Part shown: positions 23,938 through 33,153 of the stretch, one piece after another
How positions within the stretch are numbered: the first letter of the stretch is position 1
Layout: each line of letters begins with the position of its first letter
Assembly: GCA_945906005.1 (NCBI GenBank)
Contig: CAMDQY010000003.1
Location: 1-33,394 of the forward strand
Reading direction: 5' to 3'
Source: Novosphingobium sp. Chol11
Lineage (GTDB): Bacteria; Pseudomonadota; Alphaproteobacteria; Sphingomonadales; Sphingomonadaceae
Length of the DNA: 33,394 nt
Made by a program: the position numbers and the translations under genes
The notes under the pieces: generated by a model
Databases searched by the model: none
The model's input: the letters and a program-made list of their open reading frames with translations, nothing else
What the model was told of the DNA's origin: nothing

Positions 23938-25263
23938 ATGAGCGAAGCGACCGAGCGCAGTCTCTGGAATTCGGTGAGCCCCTATCTCGAAAAGGAATCG
24001 CTCGCCGCCTTTTTCGTCGGCATTTCCTCGGGATTCCCGTTTGCGATGATCGGCGCGACTCTGACCACGCGATTGGCGCAGGACGGGATCGACAAGAAGA
24101 CGGTAACCGCCTTCACGCTCGCCTTCCTGGTCTACAATCTGAAGTTCCTGTGGGCCTGGGTGGTCGATGGCGTCCGCTTGCCGCTGATCGGTGGGTTGGG
24201 TCAACGCGTCTCTTGGATGCTGCTGGCGGGTTTGCTGGTAATGGCTGCCGTCATCAACCTGGCGCTGGTCGATCCGGGAGCCGACATTGCCTGGACCGCG
24301 ACCTCGGCGATATTCGTCGGGCTCGCCGGGGCGACCTTCGATATCGTCATCGATGCCTACCGGATCGAGACCCTAAAACCATACCAGCTCGGAACCGGCT
24401 CGGGCATGTCGCAGTATGGCTGGCGGATCGGCTCGGCCGGCGCTGGCGCAGTGGCGCTCGTAGTTGCGGCACGCTGGGGATGGTCGGCAGCTTACATGGC
24501 CTGCGCCGTGTTCGCCTTGCCCGCGATGTTCACTGCGCTGTGGTTGGGCGAGCCTTCGCGCCATCGCGAAGTTGCGCCGCGCAAGGGTCCTGGCGAACTG
24601 TGGCAATCGATTGCCGGGCCATTTGCCGAATTCTTCCAGCGCCAAGGTGCGCTCATGGTGCTGCTGTTCATCCTCGTCCACAAGATCGGCGATACCCTCG
24701 CCAACCTGACTTTCCGCCTGCTGTTCGACGATCTCGGCTTTTCCAACGACGAGATTGCTGCGTGGGACGTGGGAGTCGGCTTCTGGGCCTATCTCATCGG
24801 CATCTTTGTGGGTGGAGTTATCTACTCCCGGCTCGGGCTCAAGAGGTCGGTGCTGCTGGCGCTGGTGCTGATGGGTATTTCCAACTTCAGCTTTGCACTG
24901 CTGGCATCGGCGGGCCATTCAAACCTCGTCCTGGCTGGCGCCATCGGGTTCGAGAATGCGGCGTCCGGCTTTGGCGGTGTGGTCGTGGTCGCCTACTTCT
25001 CGGCGCTGTGCGACTTGAGGTTCACGGCTGCGCAATATGCCCTGATTTCTGCGGGAGCGAGCATCGTCGGCCGCTTTGTGACCGGCACCACTGCGGGTAG
25101 CCTGATCGAGCAGATGGGCTATTCGAATTTCTACATTCTGACGACCGTGCTGGCGCTTCCCGGCATCGTGTTGTTCTGGTGGATGGCCCGGGCGGGACGC
25201 ATCGATTCGTCGATGGGAACAGCGGGCGGCGGTGCGGACGGCGATGCCGAGACGAGTCACTAA
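23938..25263 (+). CDS. ampG: AmpG-like MFS permease
   Basis: A 441-residue inner-membrane MFS protein with about 12 hydrophobic segments. The N-terminal pattern SSGFPFAMIGATLTTRLAQDG...YNLKFLWAWVVD matches AmpG muropeptide permeases (GTL, LKFLWAP-like), as does DIVIDAYRIE in the first half. AmpG imports anhydromuropeptides for cell-wall recycling; some AmpG-like proteins carry other cargo, so the substrate is inferred. An AAGGGGA precedes the ATG. Its stop directly abuts the convergent folC stop (25263/25264), with no room for a terminator between. Confidence 0.82.
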   Translation: MSEATERSLWNSVSPYLEKESLAAFFVGISSGFPFAMIGATLTTRLAQDGIDKKTVTAFTLAFLVYNLKFLWAWVVDGVRLPLIGGLGQRVSWMLLAGLLVMAAVINLALVDPGADIAWTATSAIFVGLAGATFDIVIDAYRIETLKPYQLGTGSGMSQYGWRIGSAGAGAVALVVAARWGWSAAYMACAVFALPAMFTALWLGEPSRHREVAPRKGPGELWQSIAGPFAEFFQRQGALMVLLFILVHKIGDTLANLTFRLLFDDLGFSNDEIAAWDVGVGFWAYLIGIFVGGVIYSRLGLKRSVLLALVLMGISNFSFALLASAGHSNLVLAGAIGFENAASGFGGVVVVAYFSALCDLRFTAAQYALISAGASIVGRFVTGTTAGSLIEQMGYSNFYILTTVLALPGIVLFWWMARAGRIDSSMGTAGGGADGDAETSH

Positions 25264-26562
25264 TCAGCCAGGAAGCTCGTCGTTGAGCCGCAAAACCTCG
25301 CCTGCGAGATAGAGCGAGCCGCAGATCAGCACCGGAAGGCCGTCGTCTGGTAGGTGTGAAAGCGCGGCGATAACATCGGGCGCGGCGATAGCATCCGGGC
25401 CGAAAGAGCCGGCGTCATGATGCTCGTGGCCGGGAATGGGAACGGCAGTGGTGCTAACTGTGGTTGCAGCAAGCGGCGCGGTGATCGCGCTTGGCTCCTT
25501 GCTGGCCAGCATGCCAATTATCAAATGGAGGCGCTTGCCCGAAAAGTGCCGGGCTATCGCTGCCCCCGCATCGCGATTGTGCCCGCCGTCGAGCCATATG
25601 TCTCGGCCCGGCGCGAGCGCGGTCAATGAGCCGGGGCCAAGCCTTTGAAGGCGAGCTGGCCAGCGGACGTTGCGCAGGCCTTGGCCGATTGCCGGCACAT
25701 CGACCTTTATCGTGTCCTGGCTCCGCAACATCGCAATCGCCAGCAACGCGTTGTCGACCTGGTGCGCGCCAGCCAAGGGCGGGCAGGGAAATTCAAGGTC
25801 GACCGTCTCGTCACGATAAGTGAAATTGAGATCGTCGGCGCTGCCCGACCATGCCTGCCCGCGCATTCGCAGCGACGCGCCATTCCTTCGCGCGGCGGCG
25901 ATGATCTCGTGCGTTGCTGCTGGAGTGTAGGCCTGGGTCACCAGAGGCACACCAGCCTTGGCGATCCCGGCCTTCTCGAAGGCGATTCGGGCGAGTGGGT
26001 CTTTCGGCGTGCCATCTTCCGGCGCGAGCAGAAATTGCTCGTGGTCGATGCCCAGAGTTGCGATGCCGCATACCACGGGCCGGGCTATCACGTTGGTGGC
26101 GTCGAAACGTCCGCCAAGCCCCACCTCGATCACACAGGCATCTGCCGCGTGGCGTGAAAAGGCGAGGAATGCGGCGGCTATGGTAACCTCGAAGAAGCTG
26201 ATCGCGAGGCCCTGTGCAGTATCGAGAACCTCTGCGAGCAGGGCGGCGAGCGCGGCGTCCTCGATCAGCTCACCGGCGATGCGGATGCGCTCGTTATAAC
26301 GCACCAGATGGGGGCTGGTGGTTGCATGGACCCGCAACCCTTCGGCCTCGAGAATTGCGCGCAGGAAGGCGCAGGTCGAGCCCTTGCCGTTGGTCCCGGC
26401 AACGTGGAACACCGGCGGCAGCTTGTCCTGCGGGTTCCCCAGCTGTGCGAGCAGCACCCGGATTGCCTCGATACCGATGCGGCCCTGCGGCAGTGAAAGT
26501 CCCGCCAGCCGGTCGAGCTGGATCTGAACCAGCGGATCGTCCGATGTGGCGAAATCGCGCAC
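25264..26562 (-). CDS. folC: Bifunctional folylpolyglutamate synthase / dihydrofolate synthase FolC
   Basis: A 432-residue Mur-ligase-family enzyme that adds glutamate to dihydropteroate and folates with ATP. The P-loop is GTNGKGST (56-63), followed by TTSPHLVRYNERIRI (omega loop and substrate site), VEVGLGGRFDATN, and the C-domain signature WLDGGHNRDAG. The start is GTG at 26562, three bases after the trpA stop, with no clear Shine-Dalgarno site, so it depends on coupling to trpA. In many alphaproteobacteria accD lies between trpA and folC; here there is no such gene. Confidence 0.93.
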   Translation of the reverse strand: MRDFATSDDPLVQIQLDRLAGLSLPQGRIGIEAIRVLLAQLGNPQDKLPPVFHVAGTNGKGSTCAFLRAILEAEGLRVHATTSPHLVRYNERIRIAGELIEDAALAALLAEVLDTAQGLAISFFEVTIAAAFLAFSRHAADACVIEVGLGGRFDATNVIARPVVCGIATLGIDHEQFLLAPEDGTPKDPLARIAFEKAGIAKAGVPLVTQAYTPAATHEIIAAARRNGASLRMRGQAWSGSADDLNFTYRDETVDLEFPCPPLAGAHQVDNALLAIAMLRSQDTIKVDVPAIGQGLRNVRWPARLQRLGPGSLTALAPGRDIWLDGGHNRDAGAAIARHFSGKRLHLIIGMLASKEPSAITAPLAATTVSTTAVPIPGHEHHDAGSFGPDAIAAPDVIAALSHLPDDGLPVLICGSLYLAGEVLRLNDELPG

Positions 26563-26565
26563 CGG

Positions 26566-27342
26566 TTATCGTGCCGAGTGAACGGCCTCTGCCAAAGCGG
26601 CGGTAAGCTCTCGCAGGGGGCCGGGCGCATTGGTGCCATGTTCGCCGACCAGATCGACGAGCGCAGAGCCGACCACGACGCCATCGGCGACCCGGGCGAT
26701 GTCCGCTGCCTGCTCGGGAGTGCGCACGCCGAACCCGACCGCGACGGGAAGCTGCGTCGATTGCTTGATGCGGCTGACGTTCTCTTCGATCGATGCCTGC
26801 GCGGCCTGCTGCATGCCGGTTATCCCGGCGACCGAAACGTAGTAGAGAAATCCCGACGAGCCTTCGAGCACGGCGGGAAGCCGTGCGGCGTCGGTGGTGG
26901 GTGTTGCGAGCCGGATCAGTGACACGCCTGCGCCACGCAGGGCAGGGCCAAGCTCGGGGTCTTCCTCGGGCGGAATATCGACGCAGATCACGCCGTCGAC
27001 GCCCGCTTTCGCGCACTGCGCGGCGAACCAGTCTGCGCCCCGGATCGTCATCGGATTGGCATAGCCCATCAGAACCAGCGGCACTTGCGGGTGCCGCGCT
27101 CGGAAATCAGCTGCCAGGCGGAAAATGTCGGCGGTCTTTGTGCCAGCGCCAAGGCTGCGCAGGTTCGCCTTCTGGATCGCGGGGCCATCGGCCATTGGAT
27201 CGGTGAAGGGCATGCCCAGTTCGATCACGTCCGCGCCGCCTTCGACCAGCGCGTCGAGATTTGCAGAGGTGTTACCATCGCCTGCGGTGATGAAACAGAC
27301 GAGGGCAGGGCCTTTGCCGAACGCCGCGGCGAGGCGGGTCAT
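26566..27342 (-). CDS. trpA: Tryptophan synthase alpha chain
   Basis: A 258-residue TIM-barrel that cleaves indole-3-glycerol phosphate to indole and glyceraldehyde-3-phosphate and channels indole to TrpB. The catalytic pair is Glu41 in [11 protein letters not shown] and Asp52 in [11 protein letters not shown]; the phosphate loops [10 protein letters not shown] and [10 protein letters not shown] follow. The ATG at 27342 overlaps the trpB stop by four bases (ATGA), the usual coupled arrangement. A longer open frame upstream is the overlapping trpB region and not part of the gene. Confidence 0.97.
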   Translation of the reverse strand: MTRLAAAFGKGPALVCFITAGDGNTSANLDALVEGGADVIELGMPFTDPMADGPAIQKANLRSLGAGTKTADIFRLAADFRARHPQVPLVLMGYANPMTIRGADWFAAQCAKAGVDGVICVDIPPEEDPELGPALRGAGVSLIRLATPTTDAARLPAVLEGSSGFLYYVSVAGITGMQQAAQASIEENVSRIKQSTQLPVAVGFGVRTPEQAADIARVADGVVVGSALVDLVGEHGTNAPGPLRELTAALAEAVHSAR

Positions 27343-28571
27343 ATCTGGGTTCCAAGATGCTCGGCGACGGTGAAGATGTCCTTGTCTCCGCGCCCGCACA
27401 GGTTGGCGAGGATGATCGCGTCCTTCGGCATCGTCGGCGCGACTTTCGCCACCGCAGCAATGGCGTGGCTCGGTTCCAGCGCCGGAATAATCCCTTCGGT
27501 AAGGCACAGGAGTTGGAAGGCCCCCAGCGCCTCCGTATCCGTCACCGAGGTATATTCGACGCGGCCGTTTTCCTTCAGCCACGAATGCTCGGGGCCGATG
27601 CCGGGATAATCGAGGCCCGCGCTGATCGAATGAGCCTCGGCGATCTGGCCGTCCTCGTCCTGAAGCAAGTAGGTCTTGTTGCCGTGCAGAATGCCTGGCC
27701 TACCGCCCGCCAGTGAGGCGGCATGTTGCTTGTCGAGCCCGTGTCCGGCCGCCTCGACACCCAGCATCTTCACCTCGGCATCGTCGAGGAACGGGTGGAA
27801 CAGGCCGATCGCATTGCTGCCTCCGCCGATCGCGGCGACCAGCAGATCCGGAAGGCGGCCAGTACGTGCCAGCATCTGCTCGCGCGCCTCGCGCCCGATT
27901 ACCGACTGGAAATCGCGAACCAGCTCGGGATAGGGGTGCGGACCCGCCGCTGTGCCGATGATGTAGAAGGTGTCATGGACGTTGGCGACCCAGTCGCGCA
28001 GCGCTTCGTTCATCGCGTCCTTGAGCGTTTTCGCTCCGCTGACGACCGGTACCACCTCGGCGCCGAGCAGCTTCATGCGGAACACGTTGGGCTGCTGGCG
28101 GGCGACGTCGGTCTCGCCCATGTAGATGACGCAAGGCAGGCCAAAGCGCGCGCAGACCGTGGCAGTTGCAACGCCGTGCTGCCCCGCGCCGGTCTCGGCG
28201 ATGATCCGGGTCTTGCCCATGCGGATCGCCAGCAGGATCTGGCCCACGCAATTGTTGATCTTGTGCGCGCCGGTGTGATTGAGTTCGTCGCGCTTGAACC
28301 AAACCTGCGCGCCGTTTCCGGGCTGCGCCGACTTGGCAAGCTCCTCGGTCAGGCGCGGAGCGAAATAGAGCGGGCTGGGCCTGCCGACATAGTGCTCGAG
28401 CAGGTCATCGAACTCAGCCTGGAAGGCGGGATCGGCCTTGGCCCTGCGGTATTCCTTCTCCAGTTCGAGGACCAGCGGCATCAGCGTTTCGGCGACATAG
28501 CGTCCGCCGAACTGGCCGAAATGCCCGCGATCGTCAGGCTGGTTGCGAAAGGTGTTGGGAAGGTCGTTCAT
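27339..28571 (-). CDS. trpB: Tryptophan synthase beta chain
   Basis: A 410-residue PLP enzyme joining indole and serine to make tryptophan. The N-terminal [15 protein letters not shown] and the PLP-lysine motif HTGAHKINN (Lys104) are plain, as are GGGSNAIG (phosphate loop) and the [10 protein letters not shown] region of the COMM domain and beyond. The start ATG at 28571 lies nine bases after the trpF stop. The tight order trpF-trpB-trpA-folC implies one transcript. Confidence 0.97.
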   Translation of the reverse strand: MNDLPNTFRNQPDDRGHFGQFGGRYVAETLMPLVLELEKEYRRAKADPAFQAEFDDLLEHYVGRPSPLYFAPRLTEELAKSAQPGNGAQVWFKRDELNHTGAHKINNCVGQILLAIRMGKTRIIAETGAGQHGVATATVCARFGLPCVIYMGETDVARQQPNVFRMKLLGAEVVPVVSGAKTLKDAMNEALRDWVANVHDTFYIIGTAAGPHPYPELVRDFQSVIGREAREQMLARTGRLPDLLVAAIGGGSNAIGLFHPFLDDAEVKMLGVEAAGHGLDKQHAASLAGGRPGILHGNKTYLLQDEDGQIAEAHSISAGLDYPGIGPEHSWLKENGRVEYTSVTDTEALGAFQLLCLTEGIIPALEPSHAIAAVAKVAPTMPKDAIILANLCGRGDKDIFTVAEHLGTQI

Positions 28572-28580
28572 GGCTGTGTC

Positions 28581-29222
28581 TCAGGAAAGTCTGGCCGCTT
28601 TGCAGAACGCAGCGATCTTGTCCACGTCCTTCACGCCGGGCGCGCTTTCGACGCCCGACGAGGTATCGAGCACTTGCGCACCGGTGAGGCGCGCGGCCTC
28701 GGCGACGTTTGCAGGGGTCAGCCCGCCTGCCAGGCCCCAGGCCAGGGCGCCGCGATAGGCAGCCAGCAGCGACCAGTCGAAGCTGAGGCCCATGCCGCCG
28801 GGCAAGGTGCCTTTGGGTGTCTTGGCGTCGAACAGGATGAGATCAACCGCATCCCTGAAGCTGTCGGCGCGGGCAATGTCGGCCAGGCTGGCAATAGGTA
28901 GCGCCTTCCACACCGGCACACCGAACTGCGACCTGATCTGCGCGGCGCGTTCGGACGTTTCCTCACCATGAAGCTGGATTGCGTCAAGCGCGGCTGCGGC
29001 AACAGCTTCGCCGATCACATCATCCTTGGCATCGACGAACACGCCAACCCGACCGATCCGGCCTGCCGCGCGCGCTCCCAGGTCAGCCGCCTGGCGCGCA
29101 TCGACATACCGCGGCGAGGGTGCAAAGAAGTTCAACCCGACATAGTCCGCGCGCGCCTTGATCGCCGCCTCAAGCGCGTCTGCGGTCGAAATTCCGCAAA
29201 TCTTGATGGCGGGAGCAGGCAT
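28581..29222 (-). CDS. trpF: Phosphoribosylanthranilate isomerase
   Basis: A 213-residue TIM-barrel for the third step of tryptophan synthesis. The conserved IKICGI (catalytic Cys), VGLNFFAPSPRYV, QLHGEE, LILFDAKTP (Asp) and the phosphate site GGLTPANV are all present, and 'DTSSGVESAPGVKD' ends the barrel as usual. An AAGGG lies upstream of the ATG. It is the first gene of the trp set; other trp genes (trpE, D, C) are not in the window. Confidence 0.96.
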   Translation of the reverse strand: MPAPAIKICGISTADALEAAIKARADYVGLNFFAPSPRYVDARQAADLGARAAGRIGRVGVFVDAKDDVIGEAVAAAALDAIQLHGEETSERAAQIRSQFGVPVWKALPIASLADIARADSFRDAVDLILFDAKTPKGTLPGGMGLSFDWSLLAAYRGALAWGLAGGLTPANVAEAARLTGAQVLDTSSGVESAPGVKDVDKIAAFCKAARLS

Positions 29223-29258
29223 GGCCTGCCCTTAGCCCGATTTGCGATCAAGTCGAGG

Positions 29259-30029
29259 CTATTTGCCGAGCTCGAAAGTAACCGTCACGCTCGCGCCGGA
29301 CTGCACTTCGCCTGCCGCAACCGGCGTGGGCGCTGCCGCGTCGGCCATGGCGGCGCGGGCATACATCACCGGCGGTTGCGGGGAATAACCGCCGCCCTCG
29401 GTAATCGTCAGCACCCTGATGACCCGAAGCCCCGATGCGCTGGCGTAGATTTGCGCTCGCGCAATCGCCTTCTTGATAGCGTCGGCACGCGCTTCGTTGG
29501 CAGCAGCGTCGGGATCGTCCATCTGGAAACTCGGGCCGTTGACCTGGTTCGCGCCAGCCGCGACCAGCGCGTCGATGGTGCTGCCCATGCGATCGAGCTT
29601 GCGCTGCTTGACCGTAACCATGTTGTAGACCTGGTAGCCGATGATCGGGGGCACCTGCTGCTCAAGCGGATCGACGGCGCGCTGGTTCGACATGTCGGCG
29701 TAGACCGGGTTGAGGCTAAGATTGCTGGTCTGGATGTCCCGGTCGGCAATCCCCGCCTTCTTGAGCGCGGAGATCACCTGGTTCATCTTCGCGGAGTTGG
29801 CGGCGAGTGCGGCGCCCGCAGTCTTGCCCGAGCCCGTCACTCCGGCAGTGAAAATGCCAAGATCGGGAGCAGAGAACGATTGGCCCTGTGCCGAAAGGCT
29901 GAGCATCGTGTTACCTGCCGCGATTACGGGGCCGCTCGAAACGTCATGGGCGAGCGCAGGGCTGGCCATGGCGAGGCTGAAGGCAAAAGCCGGGGCCGTG
30001 AGCGCGGATGCAACAGTCGGAAACTTCAT
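29259..30029 (-). CDS. SIMPL-domain (DUF541) secreted protein
   Basis: A 256-residue protein with a signal peptide (residues 1-27, cleavage after ALA). The mature part is a SIMPL/DUF541 domain: repeated IS-A...G SQGQ-like opening (NTMLSLSAQGQSF), MNQVISALKKAGIADRDIQTSNLSLNPVY, and YQVYNMVTVKQRKLDRMG. Such proteins are periplasmic or outer-membrane-associated; their role is unclear, and one E. coli relative affects oxidative stress. AGGAG lies seven bases before the ATG. It lies between pyrF and trpF on the same strand but has its own spacing (78 bases after pyrF with a hairpin), so it may have its own promoter. Confidence 0.9.
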   Translation of the reverse strand: MKFPTVASALTAPAFAFSLAMASPALAHDVSSGPVIAAGNTMLSLSAQGQSFSAPDLGIFTAGVTGSGKTAGAALAANSAKMNQVISALKKAGIADRDIQTSNLSLNPVYADMSNQRAVDPLEQQVPPIIGYQVYNMVTVKQRKLDRMGSTIDALVAAGANQVNGPSFQMDDPDAAANEARADAIKKAIARAQIYASASGLRVIRVLTITEGGGYSPQPPVMYARAAMADAAAPTPVAAGEVQSGASVTVTFELGK

Positions 30030-30056
30030 GCGCGAACTCCTGAGTGTAATCTTGAA

Positions 30057-30107
30057 GCGCGCTATTCGTTCATTTTTAATTGCGTAAAGCTGAACGATAA
30101 GGCGCGC
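30057..30107 (-). terminator. Hairpin just after pyrF
   Basis: Two nested pairings follow the pyrF stop at 30108: GCGCGC (30102-30107) with GCGCGC (30057-30062), and TGAACG (30091-30096) with CGTTCA (30067-30072), with small mismatched internal bases and an 18-base AT-rich loop. On the minus strand it is followed only by TTCAAG, not a strong U-run, so it is either a modest terminator or a stem that protects the pyrF mRNA end. It lies between pyrF and the SIMPL gene. Confidence 0.45.
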
Positions 30108-30785
30108 TTAAAGTGTGGCTTCGATCGCGCGCGCCGCTGCAACAGGATCTTCGGCACTGCGGATCGGCCTGCCGACGACAAGCACGCTGGCCCCGGCATC
30201 GCGCGCCTCGCGCGGCGTGACGATGCGCTTCTGATCGCCCTTCTTGCCCTCCGAGAGCCGCAGTCCCGGCACGACGAAGAACCCGTTCTTCCACCGCTTG
30301 TGGATCGCGCCGACTTCGTGACCAGAGCAGACGATGCCGTCCAGCCCCGCCTCGTGCGACAGATCGGCCAGCCGCAGCGCGGCGTCGTGCGGGTTGTCGG
30401 CGATGCCGATGCGTGACAGGTCCTTGTCATCGAAGCTGGTGAGGACGGTGACGCCCACCACCTTGGTATTCTCGCCTGCTGCGGCCTTGGCATCTTCCAT
30501 CATCGCCCTGCCGCCGCTGGCATGGACGGTAACGATTGCCGGCTCGAGCACATGGATCGCCTGCATGGCGGCGGCAACCGTATTGGGAATGTCGTGGAAC
30601 TTGAGGTCGAGGAAGATCGGCAGGCCGATCTTGGCCAGTTCGTGAACCCCGTGGTGTCCGTGAGCGCAGAAGAATTCGAGTCCCAGCTTGATCCCGCCGA
30701 TATGCCCCTTGACCTTGCGGGCAAGATCCTGCGCCGTTTCCAGCCGGGGAACGTCTAGAGCGAGAAAGACGGGATTACGATACAT
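30108..30785 (-). CDS. pyrF: Orotidine 5'-phosphate decarboxylase
   Basis: A 225-residue TIM-barrel for the last step of UMP synthesis. The catalytic DLKFHDIPNTV holds Asp60, Lys62 and Asp65; FLALDVP opens the first strand, IKLGLEFF the second, and VVGRPIRSAEDP closes the phosphate site. The ATG at 30785 overlaps the upstream LapA-domain gene by 11 bases in another frame, so translation is coupled. Confidence 0.97.
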   Translation of the reverse strand: MYRNPVFLALDVPRLETAQDLARKVKGHIGGIKLGLEFFCAHGHHGVHELAKIGLPIFLDLKFHDIPNTVAAAMQAIHVLEPAIVTVHASGGRAMMEDAKAAAGENTKVVGVTVLTSFDDKDLSRIGIADNPHDAALRLADLSHEAGLDGIVCSGHEVGAIHKRWKNGFFVVPGLRLSEGKKGDQKRIVTPREARDAGASVLVVGRPIRSAEDPVAAARAIEATL

Positions 30786-31161
30786 TTGGGCTATGGCTTT
30801 CTTCGTTTACGGTTGGCGTGGCGTTTGGATCGAGTTCGGCATCGGCGGGCAATGGTGCCAAGGCTGGGGTAGCCTCGGTGATCGGTGCCACCGCCGACGC
30901 TGCACGAAGGCTGTTTTCCAGCGATGCAATGCGGCGCTTCAGCCGCCAGCCCTGCGCCCGCTTCAAAAGCCACATCGGCGCCAGCCCGAGCAGAAAGAAC
31001 CCGAGTGCAAACGCCCACATCGGTCCCGCGACGATCACTGGTGGCTCTTCGCCGACTTTCGGCCAGACATTGAGATCGGCCGAGTTGCCGACGTTGAACA
31101 GTATGAACAGCAGGATAAGGATCACTGCGGTGACCCAGAAAATTGTGCGCAATACCTGCAC
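30775..31161 (-). CDS. LapA-domain (DUF1049) small membrane protein
   Basis: A 128-residue inner-membrane protein. The start is GTG at 31161, because a perfect AGGAGG (31168-31173) lies six bases upstream; an in-frame GTG at 31182 is less likely. Two membrane segments are seen at about 9-25 (VTAVILILLFILFN) and 45-63 (MWAFALGFFLLGLAPMWLL), then a basic stretch KRAQGWRLKRRIASLE that starts a short coiled coil, and a Pro/Ala-rich acidic tail. This fits the LapA/LPS assembly protein A domain, which in E. coli works with LapB in envelope assembly. It is the gene just before pyrF and overlaps it. Confidence 0.85.
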   Translation of the reverse strand: MQVLRTIFWVTAVILILLFILFNVGNSADLNVWPKVGEEPPVIVAGPMWAFALGFFLLGLAPMWLLKRAQGWRLKRRIASLENSLRAASAVAPITEATPALAPLPADAELDPNATPTVNEESHSPNVS

Positions 31162-31253
31162 CGGCGTCCTCCTGTTATCCACCCCGATATCTCACGAGGG
31201 ATGCTAGGGAAGATCGCGCCTAATGGGAAGGCTGGCGGACAAACAACCGTAAT

Positions 31254-32570
31254 TCAGGCCTTGCCGAACACCCGCTCGAACACCGTGTCGACGTGCTTGA
31301 AGTGGTAGTCGAGGTTGAAGCGGTCCTCGATTTCCGCATCACTTAGCGCGGCGGAAACGTCCGGATCGGCCTTGAGCAGTTCCATCAACGACAATCTGCC
31401 GTCGCTTTCCCACACCTTCATCGCGTTGCGCTGGACGAGGCGGTAGCTCTCGTCGCGGCTCAGTCCGGCCTGGGTCAGAGCCAGCAGCACGCGCTGTGAA
31501 TGGATCAGGCCGCCCATCCGGTCCATGTTGGTCTGCATCCGCTCGGGATAGATCAGCAGCTTGTCGACCACGCCTGCGAGCCGAGCGAGCGCGAAATCGA
31601 GCGTGATCGTCGAATCGGGGCCGATGAACCGCTCGACCGAGGAGTGCGAAATGTCGCGCTCGTGCCACAGTGCGACGTTTTCCAGCGCAGGCAAGGCATA
31701 GGCGCGGATCATGCGCGCCTGTCCGGTCAGGTTCTCGGTCAGCACCGGGTTACGCTTGTGCGGCATGGCCGACGAACCCTTCTGGCCCGGCGAGAAATAT
31801 TCCTCGGCCTCAAGCACTTCGGTGCGCTGCAAATGGCGGATTTCGACCGCGAGCCGCTCGACCGAGCCGGCGATGACGGCAAGCGTGGCGAAGAACATCG
31901 CGTGCCGGTCGCGCGGGATGACCTGCGTGGAAACCGGCTCGATGCCGAGGCCCAGCTTTTCCGCGACATATTCTTCCACCGAGGGATCGATATTGGCGAA
32001 AGTGCCGACCGCGCCTGATACGGCGCAGGTCGCGATCTCGGCGCGAGCCGCCACCAGTCGCGCCTTGCAGCGGGCGAACTCGGCATAGGCCTGAGCAAGT
32101 TTCAATCCGAACGTGGTCGGCTCGGCATGGATGCCGTGGCTGCGCCCGATGGTTGGCGTGTACTTGTGTTCGCGGGCGCGGCGTTCGATCGCGGCGAGCA
32201 GTTCATCCATGTTGGCGAGCAATATGTCCGAAGCGCGCGCAAGCTGGACTGAAAAAGTGGTGTCGAGCACGTCCGAGCTGGTCATGCCCTGATGCATGAA
32301 CCGGGCTTCGGGGCCGACTTGCTGCGCAATCCAGTCGAGAAAGGCGATCACGTCATGCTTGGTGACTGCCTCGATGGCGTCGATGGCGGCAACGTCGATT
32401 TCCGGTTCGGTCGCCCACCAGTCCCATAACGCCTTGCCCGCGCTTGGGGGCACAATGCCAAGCTCGCCCATCTTGACGGCGGCATGCGCCTCGATCTCGA
32501 ACCAGATGCGGAAACGCGCTTCTGGTTCCCAGATCGCGCTCATCGCGGGGCGGGCATAGCGAGGGACCAT
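31254..32570 (-). CDS. purB: Adenylosuccinate lyase
   Basis: A 438-residue fumarase/aspartase-superfamily enzyme that acts twice in purine synthesis (SAICAR to AICAR, adenylosuccinate to AMP). The family signature SSAMPHKRNP is at 267-276 with the catalytic Ser loop; MTSSDVLDTTFSVQ and GRSHGIHAEP (general-acid His) are present. The opening MVPRYARPAM..IW is typical. A GGAG lies six bases before the ATG. The gene is separated from the LapA gene by about 90 bases with no clear terminator. Confidence 0.97.
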   Translation of the reverse strand: MVPRYARPAMSAIWEPEARFRIWFEIEAHAAVKMGELGIVPPSAGKALWDWWATEPEIDVAAIDAIEAVTKHDVIAFLDWIAQQVGPEARFMHQGMTSSDVLDTTFSVQLARASDILLANMDELLAAIERRAREHKYTPTIGRSHGIHAEPTTFGLKLAQAYAEFARCKARLVAARAEIATCAVSGAVGTFANIDPSVEEYVAEKLGLGIEPVSTQVIPRDRHAMFFATLAVIAGSVERLAVEIRHLQRTEVLEAEEYFSPGQKGSSAMPHKRNPVLTENLTGQARMIRAYALPALENVALWHERDISHSSVERFIGPDSTITLDFALARLAGVVDKLLIYPERMQTNMDRMGGLIHSQRVLLALTQAGLSRDESYRLVQRNAMKVWESDGRLSLMELLKADPDVSAALSDAEIEDRFNLDYHFKHVDTVFERVFGKA

Positions 32571-32643
32571 TATCGACTCCGGTTGGACGTGGCGGTGCAG
32601 CCGCTAGGATGCGCGAGCCAGCAAAGCAAGGCAGTGGGGGCAT

Positions 32644-33132
32644 TCAGCCCCGCGCTGAATCTGGCGGCACAGTCCCGGCCCGGCCCGGCGTGACCGTGCG
32701 ATAGGCCATTTTCCAGCGCCCGTCCTCTTTACGGAAGCGATCGTGGTAATGACCGATACGCAGTACCTCGACCCTTTCCTTGCTGCCGTAAAGAACCCAG
32801 TACGACTGCGCCTCGGCATTGTCGGCATCGTTGAGAGTTATGTGCAGCGTCGTGTTGGCGTGCCAGACATTGGTGCCCGGACCCTGAAAGCCGGTCTCGC
32901 GCAATTGCCTGCGATTTTCGCGCAAAGTCTCAAGCCCGCTGACCTTCCACGCCGAGGGCGGATCGCCCTCCTGCCTGCCGAAGGGTTCGCGCATGTCGAA
33001 GGTGCCGTCATCGGTCCACAGCGAGAAATATTCAGTGAGATCGTCGGCAAGGTCCGCCATGGTCGCCAGCTTGCCGACGAGGTTGCGGATTTCGAGTTCG
33101 TCTTTCATCGCTTGCAGATCGTCTTCGCTCAT
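32644..33132 (-). CDS. SnoaL-like (NTF2-fold) protein
   Basis: A 162-residue protein with the SnoaL-like layout: an N-terminal helix DELEIRNLVGKLATMADLADDLTEYFSLWTDD, then TFDMREPFG, a conserved HANTTLHITL strand, and YHDRFRKEDGRWKMAYRTV at the end, as in ring-hydroxylating-enzyme-like and polyketide-cyclase-like NTF2 folds. Functions in this superfamily range from isomerase and dehydratase to unknown, so none is assigned. AGGGAG lies eight bases before the ATG. It starts 21 bases after the end of the NRDE-family gene on the same strand. Confidence 0.85.
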   Translation of the reverse strand: MSEDDLQAMKDELEIRNLVGKLATMADLADDLTEYFSLWTDDGTFDMREPFGRQEGDPPSAWKVSGLETLRENRRQLRETGFQGPGTNVWHANTTLHITLNDADNAEAQSYWVLYGSKERVEVLRIGHYHDRFRKEDGRWKMAYRTVTPGRAGTVPPDSARG

Positions 33133-33153
33133 CGCGCCATCTCCCTCAGTTTT

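Noticed and set aside
26569-27582. trpA extended upstream to 27582
   Set aside because: The extra residues come from the overlapping trpB region in another frame; the ATGA overlap at 27339-27342 sets the true start.
28968-30416. Plus-strand open frame of 482 codons
   Set aside because: Antisense to trpF, the SIMPL gene and pyrF, all with unmistakable motifs; its composition is that of a GC-rich shadow frame.
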